64,000 nucleotides of DNA from Polynucleobacter yangtzensis (GTDB lineage: Bacteria; Pseudomonadota; Gammaproteobacteria; Burkholderiales; Burkholderiaceae): positions 186,001 to 250,000 of the forward strand of contig NZ_LOJI01000005.1 in assembly GCF_001595965.1 (NCBI RefSeq), read 5' to 3'. Below, in pieces: positions 42,469 to 52,099 of this stretch; position 1 is the first letter of the stretch, and each line of letters begins with the position of its first letter. The translations under genes and the position numbers were made by a program. Below the pieces are notes generated by a model. That model was not told the DNA's origin. It did not search any database and was given only the letters and a program-made list of their open reading frames with translations.

Positions 42469-43905
42469 ATGAGCCAAGCTTTTGACGTAGTAGTAATTGG
42501 TGGTGGCCCTGGTGGCTATATCGCCGCAATTCGTGCAGCGCAACTCGGTTTCAAAGTTGCCTGTGCCGAATCTAATTCTTATGATGATCCTAAGGGTGAG
42601 CCACGTTTAGGTGGTACATGTTTGAACGTCGGTTGTATTCCTTCTAAGGCCTTGTTGGCTTCTTCAGAGGAGTTCGAGAAGATCAATCATCATGCTGCTG
42701 ATCACGGAATTAAAGTAGGTGCAGTTAGCATCGACTCTAAGAAGATGATTGCCCGTAAGGATGACATCGTTACGAAAATGACTGGCGGTATTCAGTACTT
42801 ATTCCGCAAGAACAAAATCACTTTGTTAAAAGGCCATGCTTCATTTGAAGGTAAGGGTGCTGATGGCTATCAAATCAAAATTGATGGCAAAGACAAAGAA
42901 ACTGTTACTGCAAAGAATGTAATCATTGCAACTGGTTCTAAAGCGCGTCATCTTCCAGGCATCACAGTAGACAACGTGTTGATTTGCGATAACGAAGGTG
43001 CTTTGAAGTTTGATTCTGCCCCTAAGAAATTGGGCGTTATCGGTGCAGGCGTCATTGGCTTGGAGTTAGGTTCTGTATGGCGTCGTCTTGGCGCTGAAGT
43101 GACTGTGCTCGAAGCTATGCCTTCATTCTTGGCTGCTTGCGATGCTGGCATTGCAAAAGAAGCGCAAAAGTTGTTTGCTAAGCAAGGTTTGAGCATTAAC
43201 ACTGGCGTAAAAATTGGTGATGTGAAAGCTGACAAGAAGGGCGTAGTAGTTAATTACACTGACAGCGCTGGTAAAGCCGCAAAGTTGGAATGTGATCGCT
43301 TAATTGTTTCTGTTGGTCGCGTACCAAACACCGATAAATTAGGTTTAGATAAGATTGGTCTTAAAGTCGATGAGCGTGGCTTCATTCCTATTGATGACCA
43401 TACTTGCGCAACTGCAGCGCCTGGCGTTTACGCTGTTGGTGACGTAGTGCGTGGACCAATGTTGGCACATAAAGCAGAAGACGAAGGTGTCTTGGTTGCT
43501 GAAGTGATTGCTGGTCAAAAACCACATATCGATTACAACTGCATTCCTTGGGTTATCTACACTGATCCTGAGATTGCATGGGTTGGTAAAACAGAACAGG
43601 CACTCAAAGAAGCTGGTGTTGCTTATAAAGCAGGTCAGTTCCCATTTGCTGCTAACGGCCGTGCGTTAGGCATGGGTCGCGCTGATGGTTTCATCAAAGT
43701 ATTAGCTGATGCTAAGACCGATGAGATTCTTGGCGTTCATATCATTGGTGCCAATGCTTCCGACCTCATTGCTGAAGCAGCGGTAGCTATGGAATTCAAA
43801 GCAGCAGCAGAAGATATTGCTCGTATCTGTCATGCACATCCAAGTTTGTCTGAAGTGATGCGCGAAGCAGCGTTAGCGACAGACTCACGTGCATTAAATA
43901 TGTAA
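42469..43905 (+). CDS. lpdA: Dihydrolipoyl dehydrogenase, E3
   Basis: 478 residues. FAD motif VVVIGGGPGGYIAAIRAAQLG, redox disulfide GGTCLNVGCIPSK (C51 and C56), NAD motif GVIGAGVIGLELGSVW and the C-terminal active-site HAHPSLSE. Reoxidises the lipoamide of E2. It lies 12 bases after sucB, so E3 is dedicated to, or at least co-expressed with, this complex. Confidence 0.97.
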   Translation: MSQAFDVVVIGGGPGGYIAAIRAAQLGFKVACAESNSYDDPKGEPRLGGTCLNVGCIPSKALLASSEEFEKINHHAADHGIKVGAVSIDSKKMIARKDDIVTKMTGGIQYLFRKNKITLLKGHASFEGKGADGYQIKIDGKDKETVTAKNVIIATGSKARHLPGITVDNVLICDNEGALKFDSAPKKLGVIGAGVIGLELGSVWRRLGAEVTVLEAMPSFLAACDAGIAKEAQKLFAKQGLSINTGVKIGDVKADKKGVVVNYTDSAGKAAKLECDRLIVSVGRVPNTDKLGLDKIGLKVDERGFIPIDDHTCATAAPGVYAVGDVVRGPMLAHKAEDEGVLVAEVIAGQKPHIDYNCIPWVIYTDPEIAWVGKTEQALKEAGVAYKAGQFPFAANGRALGMGRADGFIKVLADAKTDEILGVHIIGANASDLIAEAAVAMEFKAAAEDIARICHAHPSLSEVMREAALATDSRALNM

Positions 43906-45009
43906 TTGAAAACCATTGAGTTTTACCAACAAGAGTTAAAAGCGCGCGGGTATCAAAGTGATCCCGCGCAGCTTCGTGCTGTTGAGCGTTTGCAAAAATG
44001 CGAAGACGAATGGATTGCCTACAAGGAAATCCGCAGCAATAAGCTGAAGAAAAAGATTTTTAAGCCAAACCTCCCTCGTGGTCTTTATCTATGGGGTGGA
44101 GTAGGTCGTGGCAAATCCTTCTTGATGGACTGCTTTTATGCAGCTTCTCCCTTAGAAAAAAAGATCCGCATTCACTTTCATGAGTTCATGCGTGAAGTGC
44201 ATCGCGAACTCCATGAGTTATCAGGCTTATCCGATCCCTTAGATGAGCTAGCAAAGCGTATTTCTAATCGTTATCGCTTGATTTGTTTTGATGAGTTTCA
44301 TATCAATGACATTGCCGATGCAATGATTTTGTATCGGTTACTAGATGCTCTTTTTGCAGACCGCGTACAGTTTGTGATGACCTCTAACTATCGTCCTGAC
44401 CAGCTTTATCCAAATGGCTTGCATCGTGATCGATTGCTTCCCGCCATTAAGCTGCTCGAAGAAAAATTAGATGTATTAAACGTTGATGCGGGCAATGATT
44501 ACCGTCGGGTACAGATGGCCCAAGTTGAGGCTTACCTGACTCCCGTTAATGCTGAAACACAAGCGACCCTAGGTCAAATGTTCCAAACGCTGATTGGTAA
44601 TCAAAAAGAGACGCGCAATCCTATTTTGAATATTGAGTCCCGTGAATTACGCCCTTTGCATATGGCTGATGGCGTAGTTTGGTTTGATTTCAAAACCCTA
44701 TGTTGCGGTCCTCGTTCGCAAAACGATTACCTGGAGATTGCTAACCAGTTTCATACGGTAATTTTGTCTGGGGTGCCCTACATGCCCCCAAGAATGACAA
44801 ACGAGGCCCGGCGCTTTATTTGGTTAATTGACGTCCTGTACGACCACAAGATCAAGCTAATCATCTCAGCAGAGGTTCCAGCCCCGGATTTGTATACAGA
44901 GGGTCAAATTACTGCTGAATTCTCCAGAACCGTGTCCCGTTTGATCGAGATGCAGTCTCGTGACTACCTGGATGCACCGCGCCGGGTAATTGATACCAGC
45001 TTGACCTAA
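43906..45009 (+). CDS. zapE: Cell-division AFG1-like ATPase ZapE
   Basis: 367 residues. Walker A GGVGRGKSF, Walker B LICFDEFHINDIADAM, and the downstream MTSNYRPDQLYPNGLHRDRLLPAI typical of the AFG1/ZapE family. In E. coli ZapE acts on the Z ring under low oxygen or stress. The likely start is a TTG directly after the lpdA stop, with no separate ribosome-binding site, so translational coupling is probable. Its place after sucAB-lpdA is common in Burkholderiales. Confidence 0.9.
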   Translation: MKTIEFYQQELKARGYQSDPAQLRAVERLQKCEDEWIAYKEIRSNKLKKKIFKPNLPRGLYLWGGVGRGKSFLMDCFYAASPLEKKIRIHFHEFMREVHRELHELSGLSDPLDELAKRISNRYRLICFDEFHINDIADAMILYRLLDALFADRVQFVMTSNYRPDQLYPNGLHRDRLLPAIKLLEEKLDVLNVDAGNDYRRVQMAQVEAYLTPVNAETQATLGQMFQTLIGNQKETRNPILNIESRELRPLHMADGVVWFDFKTLCCGPRSQNDYLEIANQFHTVILSGVPYMPPRMTNEARRFIWLIDVLYDHKIKLIISAEVPAPDLYTEGQITAEFSRTVSRLIEMQSRDYLDAPRRVIDTSLT

Positions 45010-45018
45010 AATAGGGTC

Positions 45019-45870
45019 ATGAGTAGCTTTTCACCCTTTAATGCCGACTTGCATTGCCATTCAGTGATTTCTGATGGCACTTTGACGCCTGAAGAATTGG
45101 CGGAACGCGCCAAAGCGAATGGTGTGCATTTGTGGGCGCTAACTGATCATGATGAACTCGGCGGACAGAAGCGCGCTAGAGAAGCAGCCAGCGCTCTCAA
45201 TATTGATTATCTCGGTGGTGTTGAAATATCCGTGACTTGGATGGGTGAGACTATTCATATTGTTGGACTTGGTATCGATGCGGAGCATATTGGAATTATT
45301 GAGGGCTTGCGTCAAACGCGTGATGGTCGCGCGAATCGTGCGCAGCTGATGGCTGAACAATTGCTCAAGGTAGGCATTCCTGGTGCCTATGAAGGTGCGC
45401 TTCATTTTGCCGGCAATCATGAGTTGATCTCCAGAACTCACTTCGCTCGTTTTTTGGTGGAGCAGGGCGTGTGTCGCAATACAGAGCATGTATTTAAAAA
45501 TTACTTGATAGAAGGTAAGCCGGGATACGTTCCTCATCAGTGGGCCAGTCTAGACAATGCTGTTCACTGGATTAAGTCCGCAGGGGGTGTAGCAGTGATT
45601 GCTCATCCAGGTCGTTACAGCAGGTTAAACGCCATGCAAATGGACGAACTCTACAAACACTTTAAGGACCTAGGCGGCTTGGCAATTGAGGTTATTACTG
45701 GCAGTCATAGTCCAGATCAATATAAAACCTTCGCAAAGATTGCACAGCAATACGGCTTCTTAGCTTCCCGTGGATCAGATTTTCATGATCCGAATGAAAG
45801 TCACATTGACTTGGGTAACTTGCCGCATTTGCCGGACCATCTCACTCCAGTATGGTCTGCCTTTCATTAA
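45019..45870 (+). CDS. rnm: PHP-domain phosphoesterase (RNase AM/YciV-like)
   Basis: 283 residues. PHP metal motifs: NADLHCHSVISDGTLTPEEL, LTDHDELGG, GGVEIS, VIAHPGRYS and GSDFHDP. This set matches the 5'-3' exonuclease/nucleoside 3',5'-bisphosphate phosphatase group (YciV/TrpH) rather than DNA polymerase PHP domains. In E. coli the gene sits near trp genes; here trpS follows, as in many relatives. Function by family: 5' end trimming of RNA and pAp removal. Confidence 0.85.
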   Translation: MSSFSPFNADLHCHSVISDGTLTPEELAERAKANGVHLWALTDHDELGGQKRAREAASALNIDYLGGVEISVTWMGETIHIVGLGIDAEHIGIIEGLRQTRDGRANRAQLMAEQLLKVGIPGAYEGALHFAGNHELISRTHFARFLVEQGVCRNTEHVFKNYLIEGKPGYVPHQWASLDNAVHWIKSAGGVAVIAHPGRYSRLNAMQMDELYKHFKDLGGLAIEVITGSHSPDQYKTFAKIAQQYGFLASRGSDFHDPNESHIDLGNLPHLPDHLTPVWSAFH

Positions 45871-45921
45871 TTGCCGACCACTCAATTCATTACTCCCTAA
45901 TCACTTAGAAAAAGAAAACAG

Positions 45922-47124
45922 ATGTTTGCAGAACGCGTTCTCTCTGGCATGCGCCCAACCGGTAATTTGCACTTAGGTCACTACCATGGTGTTTTAAAGA
46001 ACTGGGTGCACTTGCAGTCCGAATACCCTTGTTTCTTTTTCGTAGCGGATTGGCATGCATTAACTACCCACTATGAAACCCCGGATGTGATTGAGCAATC
46101 TGTATGGGACATGGTGATTGATTGGTTGGCAACAGGTGTAGATCCTAATCAAGCCACTTTGTTTATCCAAAGCAAAGTGCCTGAGCATGCTGAACTTTTC
46201 TTATTACTTTCTATGGGAACGCCATTGGGTTGGCTGGAGCGGGTGCCTACCTATAAGGATCAGATTGAGAAGCTAAAGGAAAAGGATCTCCAAACCTATG
46301 GGTTCCTAGGTTATCCGCTATTACAGGCCGCTGATATTTTGATTTATCGCGCCCAGTTTGTGCCTGTAGGTGAAGATCAGGTGCCTCACGTAGAGATGAC
46401 TCGTGAAGTAGCTCGTCGCTTTAATTACTTGTATGGACGTGAGCCTGGCTTTGAAGAAAAGGCATTAGAAGCTGTTAAAAAATTAGGTAGCAAGCGCGCC
46501 AAGATGTACGCTGAATTGCGAGTTGCTTTTCAGGAGCGTGGAGATGATGAAGCTTTAGAACAAGCAAAAGCATTGTTGCAAGAAGCGCAAAGTCTATCTA
46601 TGGCCGACCGCGAGAGACTCTTTGGTTTCTTGGAAGGTGCTCGCAAAATCATTCTGCCTGAACCGCAAGCATTACTGACAACAGCATCACGTATGCCTGG
46701 TATCGACGGACAAAAAATGTCCAAGTCATACGGCAACACTATTAGTATTCGTGAAAATCCAGAGGATGTGATTAAGAAGATTCGTACGATGCCTACAGAT
46801 CCTGCACGTGTACGAAGAACTGATGTGGGTGATCCAGCACGTTGCCCAGTTTGGCAGCTTCACACCGTTTACTCCAATGAAGAGACAAAGCAATGGGTGG
46901 ATAAGGGTTGCAAGTCAGCAGGTATTGGATGTCTTGAATGCAAGCAGCCCGTAATTGATTCTATTTTGGCGGAGCAACAGCCTATGTTTGAGCGTGCTCA
47001 GAAGTACTTGGATGACCCTAGCTTGCTGCGTTCCATCATTGCTGATGGTTGCGATAAGGCGCGTAAGGTTGCGCAAGAAACTATGCGCGAGGTTCGTGAA
47101 GCAATGGGCCTGGCTTACGATTGA
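45922..47124 (+). CDS. trpS: Tryptophanyl-tRNA synthetase
   Basis: 400 residues, class I synthetase. The HIGH signature is GNLHLGHYHG near the N-terminus, and KMSKS is GQKMSKSYGNT. Longer than the roughly 330-residue B. stearothermophilus form because of an insertion (about residues 180-225, rich in Glu, Ala and Lys), as in other beta-proteobacteria. A ribosome-binding site (AGAAAA, weak) precedes the ATG. Confidence 0.95.
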   Translation: MFAERVLSGMRPTGNLHLGHYHGVLKNWVHLQSEYPCFFFVADWHALTTHYETPDVIEQSVWDMVIDWLATGVDPNQATLFIQSKVPEHAELFLLLSMGTPLGWLERVPTYKDQIEKLKEKDLQTYGFLGYPLLQAADILIYRAQFVPVGEDQVPHVEMTREVARRFNYLYGREPGFEEKALEAVKKLGSKRAKMYAELRVAFQERGDDEALEQAKALLQEAQSLSMADRERLFGFLEGARKIILPEPQALLTTASRMPGIDGQKMSKSYGNTISIRENPEDVIKKIRTMPTDPARVRRTDVGDPARCPVWQLHTVYSNEETKQWVDKGCKSAGIGCLECKQPVIDSILAEQQPMFERAQKYLDDPSLLRSIIADGCDKARKVAQETMREVREAMGLAYD

Positions 47125-47130
47125 GAATTC

Positions 47131-47697
47131 ATGTTGCCTAATGCGCATGATGTGATTTCCAACGCTTCCCCCTGGGTGAAGCGGTTTTCTCCGCTTATTC
47201 CAAAGGGTGGGGTTGTTTTGGATTTAGCGTGTGGATCTGGGCGTCACTCTGAGTGGTTGGCAAATGCTGGTCATCAGGTGTTAGCCGTGGACCAAAATAT
47301 TTCCGTTGTTCAAGCTTTGAATAATCCCCTCATTACCCCAAAGTGTTGTGATCTTGAGCAGGCAGCATGGCCCCTCGATAACTTTGCCTTCAGCGCCATT
47401 GTGGTGACCAATTACCTCTATCGCCCACATTTAGACCAGCTGCCCAAAATGCTACAAGAAGGGGGCGTCTTAATCTACGAAACCTTCGCCCTAGGGAATG
47501 GGGAATTTGGTAAGCCATCGAACCCGAATTTCCTGCTAAATCCAGGGGAATTGTTGGCATTTGCCGCTTCCCATGGGCTTAAAGTAGTGGCTTATGAGGA
47601 CATTTATGTGGACCAGCCCAAACCAGCTATGGTTCAGCGCCTATGCGCCGTAAAAGGTGAGCTAAAACAGCGCATTCCGTTACAATTTCAGGGTTAA
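47131..47697 (+). CDS. Class I SAM-dependent methyltransferase
   Basis: 188 residues. Motif [30 protein letters not shown] clearly marks a Rossmann methyltransferase. Motif IV region reads [13 protein letters not shown]. TehB/UbiE-like, but no specific substrate motif is evident. It starts 6 bases after trpS and is followed by dapA, an arrangement seen in related genomes. Confidence 0.85.
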   Translation: MLPNAHDVISNASPWVKRFSPLIPKGGVVLDLACGSGRHSEWLANAGHQVLAVDQNISVVQALNNPLITPKCCDLEQAAWPLDNFAFSAIVVTNYLYRPHLDQLPKMLQEGGVLIYETFALGNGEFGKPSNPNFLLNPGELLAFAASHGLKVVAYEDIYVDQPKPAMVQRLCAVKGELKQRIPLQFQG

Positions 47698-47723
47698 GAC
47701 AGCTAAAAATCGGTGCATATTCG

Positions 47724-48647
47724 GTGACAAATACAGCTCATTCCAAAGGTAGTAAAAAGCCCATTGCTGGCAGCATGCCAGCTATTGTTACCCCGATGTT
47801 TGAAGACGGCAGTCTGGATTACGCCAGCTTGCGTTCTTTATTGGATTGGCATGTAGCAGAAGGTACTGACGGAATTGTGATTGTTGGAACTAGCGGCGAA
47901 TCACCTACGGTTTCTGTTGAAGAGCATTGCGAACTCATTCGTGTAACGGTAGAGCAGATTGCAGGACGTATTCCCGTGATTGCAGGTACTGGTGGCAATT
48001 CCACTATTGAAGCGATTGAGCTAACTAAATACGCTAAGCAAGTCGGCGCTGATGCCAGCTTGCAAGTAGTGCCGTATTACAACAAGCCTACACAAGAGGG
48101 TATGTATGCCCACTTTAAAAAGATTGCTGAGTCAGTAGATTTGCCGGTAATTTTGTATAACGTTCCCGGAAGAACAGTTGCTGATTTGGTTGGCGATACC
48201 GTAGTGCGTTTAGCTGGTGTGCCAGGCATTATTGGTATTAAAGAGGCTACAGGCAGCTTGGAGCGCGGAACTTTATTGATCAATGATCTTAAGCGCGCCG
48301 GGCATCAAGATTTTTCAGTCTTCTCTGGAGATGATTTAACAGCCGCTATGTTGATGTTGATGGGTGGCAAGGGCAATATTTCAGTTACAGCCAACATTGC
48401 GCCACGCTTAATGCATGAGTTGTGCGTTGCTGCTATGTCCGATGATGTGAAGCGAACACGTGAAATTCAATATCAATTGATTGCAGTTCACAAGGCGATG
48501 TTTACAGAAGCAAACCCAATACCAGTGAAGTGGGCTCTGCATGAGATGGGTAAGATTACCTCTGGCATTCGTTTGCCATTAACCCCTTTAAGCAATTCCC
48601 TTCGTGAGCCATTAAAGGCAGCTTTAAAACAGGCCAACTTATTATGA
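47724..48647 (+). CDS. dapA: 4-hydroxy-tetrahydrodipicolinate synthase
   Basis: 307 residues, GTG start. Class I aldolase (TIM barrel) for lysine and diaminopimelate synthesis. Visible: the GTSGESPTV loop, LYNVPGRT with the catalytic tyrosine region, and the Schiff-base lysine K173 in [11 protein letters not shown]. The stop overlaps the bamC start by 4 bases. Confidence 0.96.
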   Translation: MTNTAHSKGSKKPIAGSMPAIVTPMFEDGSLDYASLRSLLDWHVAEGTDGIVIVGTSGESPTVSVEEHCELIRVTVEQIAGRIPVIAGTGGNSTIEAIELTKYAKQVGADASLQVVPYYNKPTQEGMYAHFKKIAESVDLPVILYNVPGRTVADLVGDTVVRLAGVPGIIGIKEATGSLERGTLLINDLKRAGHQDFSVFSGDDLTAAMLMLMGGKGNISVTANIAPRLMHELCVAAMSDDVKRTREIQYQLIAVHKAMFTEANPIPVKWALHEMGKITSGIRLPLTPLSNSLREPLKAALKQANLL

Positions 48648-49792
48648 TGAATTTGCTTCAATCCATCCGTCGATATCTATCGATTATTGCTTTAGTCACT
48701 TGTAGCATTGCACTTTTAAGTTCATGCAAGTCGGTGACCAGCAGCGATACAGTTGACTATAAGAGTGCTGGCGCGGTTCGTGGCCCTAATCTGTCATACC
48801 CCCCTGATTTAATTACTGCGCAAGCAGATCGCCGTTACATTGTTCAAGATGGCACAGCCACCATGTCTGAATACAATGCCGCGGTTAAGAAATCTGCACA
48901 GATGCGTAGCAACGTCATGACTGGTATTCCTGGTATGCGGATAGCGCGTGATGGTGAGCGTCGTTGGTTGGTTGTAGAAAAGCCAGCGCCTGAGCTTTAC
49001 CCACAGGTAAAAGATTTTTGGCAAGAGAATGGTTTCTTGCTAGTCGTTGACTCACCATCAACTGGCATTATGGAAACTGACTGGGCCGAGAATCGCGCAA
49101 AAATTGCGCAAGATTGGATTCGTTCAACTATTGGCGGCGCCTTGGATTCTGTTTACGATACTGGCGAACGCGATAAGTACAAAACTCGTCTTGAAGTTAC
49201 AAAGCCTGGTGAAACAGAGATTTACATTACTCAGCGCGGTGCAATCGAAAAGTGCACCTCCGACGGCAGCGGAAACTGTATTTCTACTATTTGGACGTCG
49301 CGCCCTAATGACCCTGAGTTAGAGGCTGCTTTTTTGGCGCGCTTGATGGAGCGCCTGGGCATGACTCAAGAGCAAGCAAAAGCAATGGTAGCAACACCTC
49401 TAGGTCCTAAAACTCCAAAAGCGAAGTTTGTACAAGATGGCGCTAATCAGGCTCATATTGAGCTCGGCGTAAGCTTTGATCGCTCTTGGCGGGATGTTGG
49501 ATTGGCTCTTGATCGATCAAACTTTACCGTGGAAGATCGTAATCGTACTGCCGGTGTTTACTATGTACGCTACGTCAATCCTAAAGAATTGGGTGATACC
49601 AAAGGCTTCTTCTCAAACTTATTCAGCAGCAAAGATGATTCAAGCTTGAAGGCAAAAAAATATCAGGTTGTTGTAAAGAGTACTGGTGAGAATTCTGCGA
49701 ATGTTTATGTGCAAAACGCCGAAGGTAAGCCTGAAAATACGCCTGCTGGATTCCAGTTATTAACCTTGTTAACAGAGCAACTCACAAGGTAA
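48644..49792 (+). CDS. bamC: Outer-membrane assembly lipoprotein BamC
   Basis: 382 residues. A lipoprotein signal with lipobox LSSC (C28). The mature part fits NlpB/DapX, the BamC component of the BAM complex: tandem helix-grip domains around residues 90-250 and 265-380. Its link to dapA is the classical arrangement (nlpB was first called dapX). ATGA overlap with dapA; MNLL at the next codon is an alternative start. A strong terminator follows. Confidence 0.9.
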   Translation: MMNLLQSIRRYLSIIALVTCSIALLSSCKSVTSSDTVDYKSAGAVRGPNLSYPPDLITAQADRRYIVQDGTATMSEYNAAVKKSAQMRSNVMTGIPGMRIARDGERRWLVVEKPAPELYPQVKDFWQENGFLLVVDSPSTGIMETDWAENRAKIAQDWIRSTIGGALDSVYDTGERDKYKTRLEVTKPGETEIYITQRGAIEKCTSDGSGNCISTIWTSRPNDPELEAAFLARLMERLGMTQEQAKAMVATPLGPKTPKAKFVQDGANQAHIELGVSFDRSWRDVGLALDRSNFTVEDRNRTAGVYYVRYVNPKELGDTKGFFSNLFSSKDDSSLKAKKYQVVVKSTGENSANVYVQNAEGKPENTPAGFQLLTLLTEQLTR

Positions 49793-49811
49793 TTCGTTTT
49801 TTACAGCAAAT

Positions 49812-49839
49812 AAAAAAGCCGCTTTTCAGCGGCTTTTTT
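49812..49839. terminator. Bidirectional terminator after bamC
   Basis: AAAAAAGCCGC (49812-49822) pairs with GCGGCTTTTTT (49829-49839) around a 6-base loop, with a longer T run on the plus strand. It also serves the small minus-strand lipoprotein gene ending at 49855. Confidence 0.93.
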
Positions 49840-49854
49840 TCTTCATGAAGAAGA

Positions 49855-50031
49855 TTACTTCTTAGCGTCAGCAGCAGGAGCAGCTGGAGCTGGAGCAGCA
49901 GCAGGAGCTTCAGCAGCTGGAGCAGCTGGGGCAGCAGCAGGAGCAGCTTCAACAGGCTTTGCTTCTTCTTTTTTACCGCAAGCGGCCAAGGCGATTGCTA
50001 ACATAGCAGCGAATACGAGTGACTTCTTCAT
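49855..50031 (-). CDS. Small Ala/Pro-rich lipoprotein (58 residues)
   Basis: A complete 58-residue frame on the minus strand: start ATG at 50031, stop TAA at 49855-49857, ribosome-binding site AAAGGA about 8 bases upstream. The N-terminus MKKSLVFAAMLAIALAAC is a lipoprotein signal with lipobox ALAAC (C18). The mature part is GKKEEAKPVEA followed by an Ala/Pro repeat ending in ADAKK, predicted to be disordered. No catalytic features. Similar tiny lipoproteins are common in Burkholderiales with no known role. It has its own palindromic upstream site and shares the bamC terminator. Confidence 0.85.
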   Translation of the reverse strand: MKKSLVFAAMLAIALAACGKKEEAKPVEAAPAAAPAAPAAEAPAAAPAPAAPAADAKK

Positions 50032-50056
50032 TTATAAATTCCTTTAAAAAATTAAC

Positions 50057-50076
50057 AACAATTACCGGTAATTGTT
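50057..50076. promoter_or_regulatory. Perfect 20-bp palindrome upstream of the small lipoprotein gene
   Basis: AACAATTACC (50057-50066) is followed at once by its exact reverse complement GGTAATTGTT (50067-50076). It lies 26 bases before the lipoprotein start. A perfect spacerless palindrome of this length suggests a dimeric-regulator operator. On the minus strand a TTTTTT run follows after several bases, so a weak terminator is the alternative. Confidence 0.6.
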
Positions 50077-50140
50077 CTCTGGATAAACCAAGGGATAGTC
50101 CCTAGGTAGTTTCCAGTATTTATTATATCCATCTCTGAAA

Positions 50141-51373
50141 TCAGCTCTCAAAAGTAAGCCAGCCAGCCAAATAAGCCTCATAAAGGCTTGATTTATCAAG
50201 ACTTTGGATTTTGGCCTTGGCAAGTAATTTTGATGCCGATAGGGTCTGCCAAGCGCGGGTAATCGCTGGACTCTGTGCTTTTGTCATTTCTTCCCCGTTG
50301 CAATAAACCTGCTTATTGAGGGTCAAAATACGGGTTTGCGGATGGGGGATGAGCCTGCTGGATTCAAGCGCCTTCTGAAATTGCTGTGGGTTTAGAGGCC
50401 TATTTGGAGACTCAAAGATTGCTTGTTGCTTGGGTTCTGACAAGTAGCTAGTAATGCCAGGCAAGAAACCATTAATTTGATCGAGTTTTAATTCTTTGAG
50501 TTTAGAGCGCAGCTGTTGAATCAACTCCTCGGGTAATTGTTCGGCGCTGTGAGTTGCCTTTTGTTTTGGATCTGCAAATTTCCTCTCCAGGTCTGGAATA
50601 TCCTCGAGAGATTCAGCTAAGCGCCATAATCCTTCTTGCAATAATTCTTTAAAACTAGGTGAACGGAATCCAACTGACCAAGTCTGGCAACCTGGATCTA
50701 AAGCGATACCATCATGCGCAATGTGTGGCGGCAGATATAGCATGTCACCAGGTTCTAGTATCCAATCTTGCTCGGGCTTAAAGTGCTGCAAGATCTTCAG
50801 TGGTAACTTGGGATTGAGGCTGAGGTCTTTCTGTTCTGAAATGCGCCACTGCCTTCTGCCGGACATTTGAATAAGAAAGACGTCATAAGAATCAAAGTGT
50901 GGGCCAACGCCACCCCCAACACCAGCAATGCTAATCATCAAATCATCAAGACGAGCATCTGGAATGAAGCGAAACCAAGATAGTATTTTTGCGGCAGCAG
51001 GATGATGTGCCTCCATGCCCTGAAACAACAAAGTCCAGTTAGGCTTATCTATAGAGGGTATTGCTTGCTTGGAAAATGGCCCATGATCAAAAGTCCAAGG
51101 CTTAGCCTTTACTAAGCGTGACTCGACGTCTTCATTTAATGCAAATTGCAGCAATTGTTTTGACGGAATGGGGCTATCCAGTGGCTCGCCCTGCTGGGCA
51201 GATAGGCCAAATGCAGGAATCGCCCCACGGATCAGCAGGGGCTTTTTATGCCAATACTGCGTCATGAATTGATCTGGGCTAATACCCCCTAATAAGGCCC
51301 AGGATTTACCTAGAGGCAGCTTTGCTGGGGCTTGGGGTGGTTGATAGGGTTTGCTCAAGTAAAATGAGGTCAT
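50141..51373 (-). CDS. Cupin/JmjC ribosomal protein arginine hydroxylase (RoxA/YcfD-like)
   Basis: 410 residues. Fe(II)/2-oxoglutarate oxygenase with the HxD motif in GPHFDSYD (H159, D161) and the third ligand in LYLPPHIAHDG (H217 or H220). In E. coli RoxA hydroxylates Arg81 of ribosomal protein L16. The C-terminal winged-helix region (about 260-410) is present. It is divergent from the SlyD-like gene. The target residue is inferred from the family. Confidence 0.9.
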   Translation of the reverse strand: MTSFYLSKPYQPPQAPAKLPLGKSWALLGGISPDQFMTQYWHKKPLLIRGAIPAFGLSAQQGEPLDSPIPSKQLLQFALNEDVESRLVKAKPWTFDHGPFSKQAIPSIDKPNWTLLFQGMEAHHPAAAKILSWFRFIPDARLDDLMISIAGVGGGVGPHFDSYDVFLIQMSGRRQWRISEQKDLSLNPKLPLKILQHFKPEQDWILEPGDMLYLPPHIAHDGIALDPGCQTWSVGFRSPSFKELLQEGLWRLAESLEDIPDLERKFADPKQKATHSAEQLPEELIQQLRSKLKELKLDQINGFLPGITSYLSEPKQQAIFESPNRPLNPQQFQKALESSRLIPHPQTRILTLNKQVYCNGEEMTKAQSPAITRAWQTLSASKLLAKAKIQSLDKSSLYEAYLAGWLTFES

Positions 51374-51428
51374 AAAGATATAGATGCTTTTAGAAACTGA
51401 TTAAAACCGAATGTTCGACAAATTCCGC

Positions 51429-52025
51429 ATGAAGATTGAAAAAAATACTATCGTATCCCTTCGCTATAAGCTAACCGATGCACAAAATAATGTCATCGAA
51501 GAGCCAGATTCTCCGATGGTATACCTGCACGGTGGGTATGAGGGTACTTTTCCGAAAATTGAAACTTTGCTCGATGGTCAAGATGTTGGCTACGAGGCTA
51601 CGATTCAGTTGGAGCCCAACGAGGCTTTTGGTGAATACGATCCGGAGCTTTTGAAGATCGAACCCCGCACACGCTTTCCAGAACCGTTGGAAGTGGGTAT
51701 GCAGTTTGAGGGCGTTCCTGATGCTGAAGAGGATGCAGCTGCAGATGATGCGGATGATGAGCCGCTCATTTATACCGTGACCGATGTTGCTGACAACCAA
51801 GTAGTTTTAGATGGCAATCATCCATTGGCCGGCATGGCTTTGCGTTTTTGGGTGCAGGTTGAAGATGTCCGTGCCGCCACTGATGACGAGATTGAAAATC
51901 GCCATCCTGAAGGCGGAGAGAGTTTTTCATTTGGCATGCCTAATGACGATGATGGTGATGACGATGAAGAGTTTCCAGGTGGTGCATTAGGTGGCAACGA
52001 TGCAGGGCCACGCACACTGCATTGA
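51429..52025 (+). CDS. FKBP-type peptidyl-prolyl isomerase, SlyD-like
   Basis: 198 residues from the ATG at 51429; an in-frame ATG at 51411 would add MFDKFR. Neither has a clear ribosome-binding site; the first is chosen because SlyD-type proteins start close to the first FKBP strand (NTIVSLRYKL). The split FKBP domain with an inserted-in-flap chaperone domain is visible (YLHGGYEGTFPKIETLLDGQ; HPLAGMALRFWVQV). Oddities: an acidic insertion (AEEDAAADDADDE) within the fold, and an Asp/Gly-rich tail in place of the His/Cys-rich metal-binding tail of E. coli SlyD. Confidence 0.87.
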   Translation: MKIEKNTIVSLRYKLTDAQNNVIEEPDSPMVYLHGGYEGTFPKIETLLDGQDVGYEATIQLEPNEAFGEYDPELLKIEPRTRFPEPLEVGMQFEGVPDAEEDAAADDADDEPLIYTVTDVADNQVVLDGNHPLAGMALRFWVQVEDVRAATDDEIENRHPEGGESFSFGMPNDDDGDDDEEFPGGALGGNDAGPRTLH

Positions 52026-52099
52026 TTTAAAAGCCTACAGACAAAATTAAAGGGATAGCATGCTATCCCTTTTTTCTTTGCAACATCCATAACCAGGAA

